Shown one piece after another: positions 4,520 to 5,262 of a stretch of 5,262 nt of DNA; within the stretch, counting starts at the first letter, position 1; each line of letters begins with the position of its first letter. Both the position numbers and the translations under genes were made by a program. The notes below the pieces were generated by a model. It did no database searches, was not told where the DNA came from, and saw only the letters and a list, made by a program, of their open reading frames with translations. The stretch is taken from NCBI GenBank assembly GCA_948468495.1, contig CAOKJI010000178.1, positions 1-5,262 on the forward strand, read 5' to 3'. The DNA is from an uncultured Dorea sp. Its GTDB lineage: Bacteria; Bacillota_A; Clostridia; Lachnospirales; Lachnospiraceae.

Positions 4520-4535
4520 GGAGGGAAAGACATTG
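4518..4535 (+). promoter_or_regulatory. Ribosome binding site setting a TTG start at 4533
   Basis: AAGGAGGG (4518-4525) overlaps the recT stop codon and lies 7 bases before TTG 4533. No in-frame ATG occurs until codon 18, which lacks such a site. The unit matches the one at 2791-2807 almost base for base. Confidence 0.75.
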
Positions 4536-5262
4536 GAATTATCGGCAAATAATTATTACAGTGCGGAAGCGAACCAGGAATATATGAGCGTGTCGCAGTA
4601 CAAGGATTTTGCTGGGACATACGGAAAGCTGGGATGCGAATACGGAGCGATGGAAAAACTGGCCGGACGCTGGGAGGAAAAGAAAACAACTGCCCTTCTG
4701 GTGGGGAGCTATGTGGATTCTTATTTTGAGGGGAGCCTGGACAAATTCAAGGCGGAGAATCCGGAGATTTTCAAAAAGACCGGGGACAAAGGTCTGAAAG
4801 CAGAATATCTGAAAGCAGATGACATCATCCGGAGGATAGAGCGCGATCAGTTCTTTATGATGTGCCTCTCTGGAGAAAAGCAGGTAGTTATGACCGGTGA
4901 GCTGTTTGGAGCAAAATGGAAGATAAAAATAGATTCCTACATCGCGGATAAGGTCATTGTTGACTTGAAGGTCATGTCATCTATCACGAAGCATGAGTAT
5001 GTGCGTGATGTAGGGTACCTGGACTTTATCCGGTATTGGGGATATGACATCCAGGGAGCAATCTACCAGGAGATTGTCCGCCAGAATACCGGAAAGCGCC
5101 TGCCCTTCTACATAGCGGCGGCAAGCAAGGAAGAGGAAACCAACATCGAGGTCATTCATGTGACGGACAATTTCCTCAAAGATGCTATGTCAATGGTGGA
5201 GGCGGCTATGCCCAGGATTCTCCAGGTGAAGAGCGGAGAGGTAGAACCAGACCGGTGCGAGA
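4533..5262 (+). CDS. PD-(D/E)XK exonuclease, RecE/RecB-like partner of RecT (3' end cut by window edge)
   Basis: At least 243 residues are visible from a TTG start, and the frame is open to the right edge. It is predicted to resect double-stranded DNA ends and supply single strands to RecT. Motifs in order: MSVSQYKDF near residue 18; GSYVDSYFEG (58-67), similar to the conserved G..(V/L)D.Y segment of this nuclease group; TGELFGAKWKIKID with D134; and VDLKVM with D144-x-K146 as the D-x-K catalytic signature. Then comes YDIQGAIYQE, giving Q174-x3-Y178, the QxxxY motif of RecB-family nucleases. The layout fits the PDDEXK family I know as DUF3799 (PF12684), common beside recT in Firmicute phages. 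The assignment to that Pfam entry is from memory. The 13-base gap and shared ribosome binding site with the recT stop argue for coupled synthesis. Confidence 0.88.
   Translation, partial: MELSANNYYSAEANQEYMSVSQYKDFAGTYGKLGCEYGAMEKLAGRWEEKKTTALLVGSYVDSYFEGSLDKFKAENPEIFKKTGDKGLKAEYLKADDIIRRIERDQFFMMCLSGEKQVVMTGELFGAKWKIKIDSYIADKVIVDLKVMSSITKHEYVRDVGYLDFIRYWGYDIQGAIYQEIVRQNTGKRLPFYIAAASKEEETNIEVIHVTDNFLKDAMSMVEAAMPRILQVKSGEVEPDRCE

Noticed and set aside
4105..4689. A 194-codon open frame on the minus strand opposite recT
   Set aside because: It covers the conserved end of RecT and the start of the nuclease, both well supported. Its Ser/Pro-rich product is a shadow of the acidic tail codons.
1..5262. 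CRISPR array, tRNA, attachment site, insertion sequence or origin
   Set aside because: I saw no regularly spaced repeats, cloverleaf, transposase, integrase or iteron set. The repeats present are the operator-like dyads and the internal gene duplication.

Overview
The window looks like the early left part of a temperate phage or prophage of a low-to-moderate-GC Firmicute. My best guess is a gut Clostridia/Lachnospiraceae host. The reasons are the strong AGGAGG-type ribosome binding sites, the use of TTG and GTG starts, and several small proteins whose wording resembles hypothetical proteins I associate with Lachnospiraceae prophages. That host guess is recollection, not a database result. No integrase, structural gene, tRNA or attachment site is visible, so integration state cannot be judged.

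Layout. Positions 1-861 hold a leftward operon. It has a short Cro/CI-type repressor (GTG start at 861) followed by an unrecognised cysteine-containing protein that runs off the left edge. Positions 862-1105 form an AT-rich, 244-base switch region. It holds a near-consensus rightward promoter (TTGACA-17-TATGAT), a candidate leftward promoter (TTTACA-17-TAAAAT) and three perfect inverted repeats of different sequence. As I read them, the two promoters point at each other, so their transcripts would overlap by roughly 90 bases.

From 1106 to the right edge, all genes read rightward and are tightly packed, as in one operon. In order they are: a Cro-like protein made of two tandem copies of one helix-turn-helix domain; a second helix-turn-helix protein with a conserved-looking Cys cluster; a 57-residue small protein; a membrane-anchored SleB/CwlJ-type cell-wall hydrolase; a two-helix small membrane protein with a TTG start; a 79-residue protein overlapping it; a small zinc-ribbon protein; a RecT single-strand annealing protein; and a RecB/RecE-like PD-(D/E)XK exonuclease (TTG start, cut by the right edge).

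How they work together (inference). The 861 repressor and the duplicated Cro-like protein would compete over the switch region to choose lysogeny or lytic growth. The rightward transcript then delivers regulators, an envelope-acting pair (hydrolase plus membrane protein) and a two-component exonuclease/annealase recombination module. The regulatory architecture and the duplicated helix-turn-helix protein are the least ordinary parts. The recombination module is a known type. I found no convincing wholly new system.
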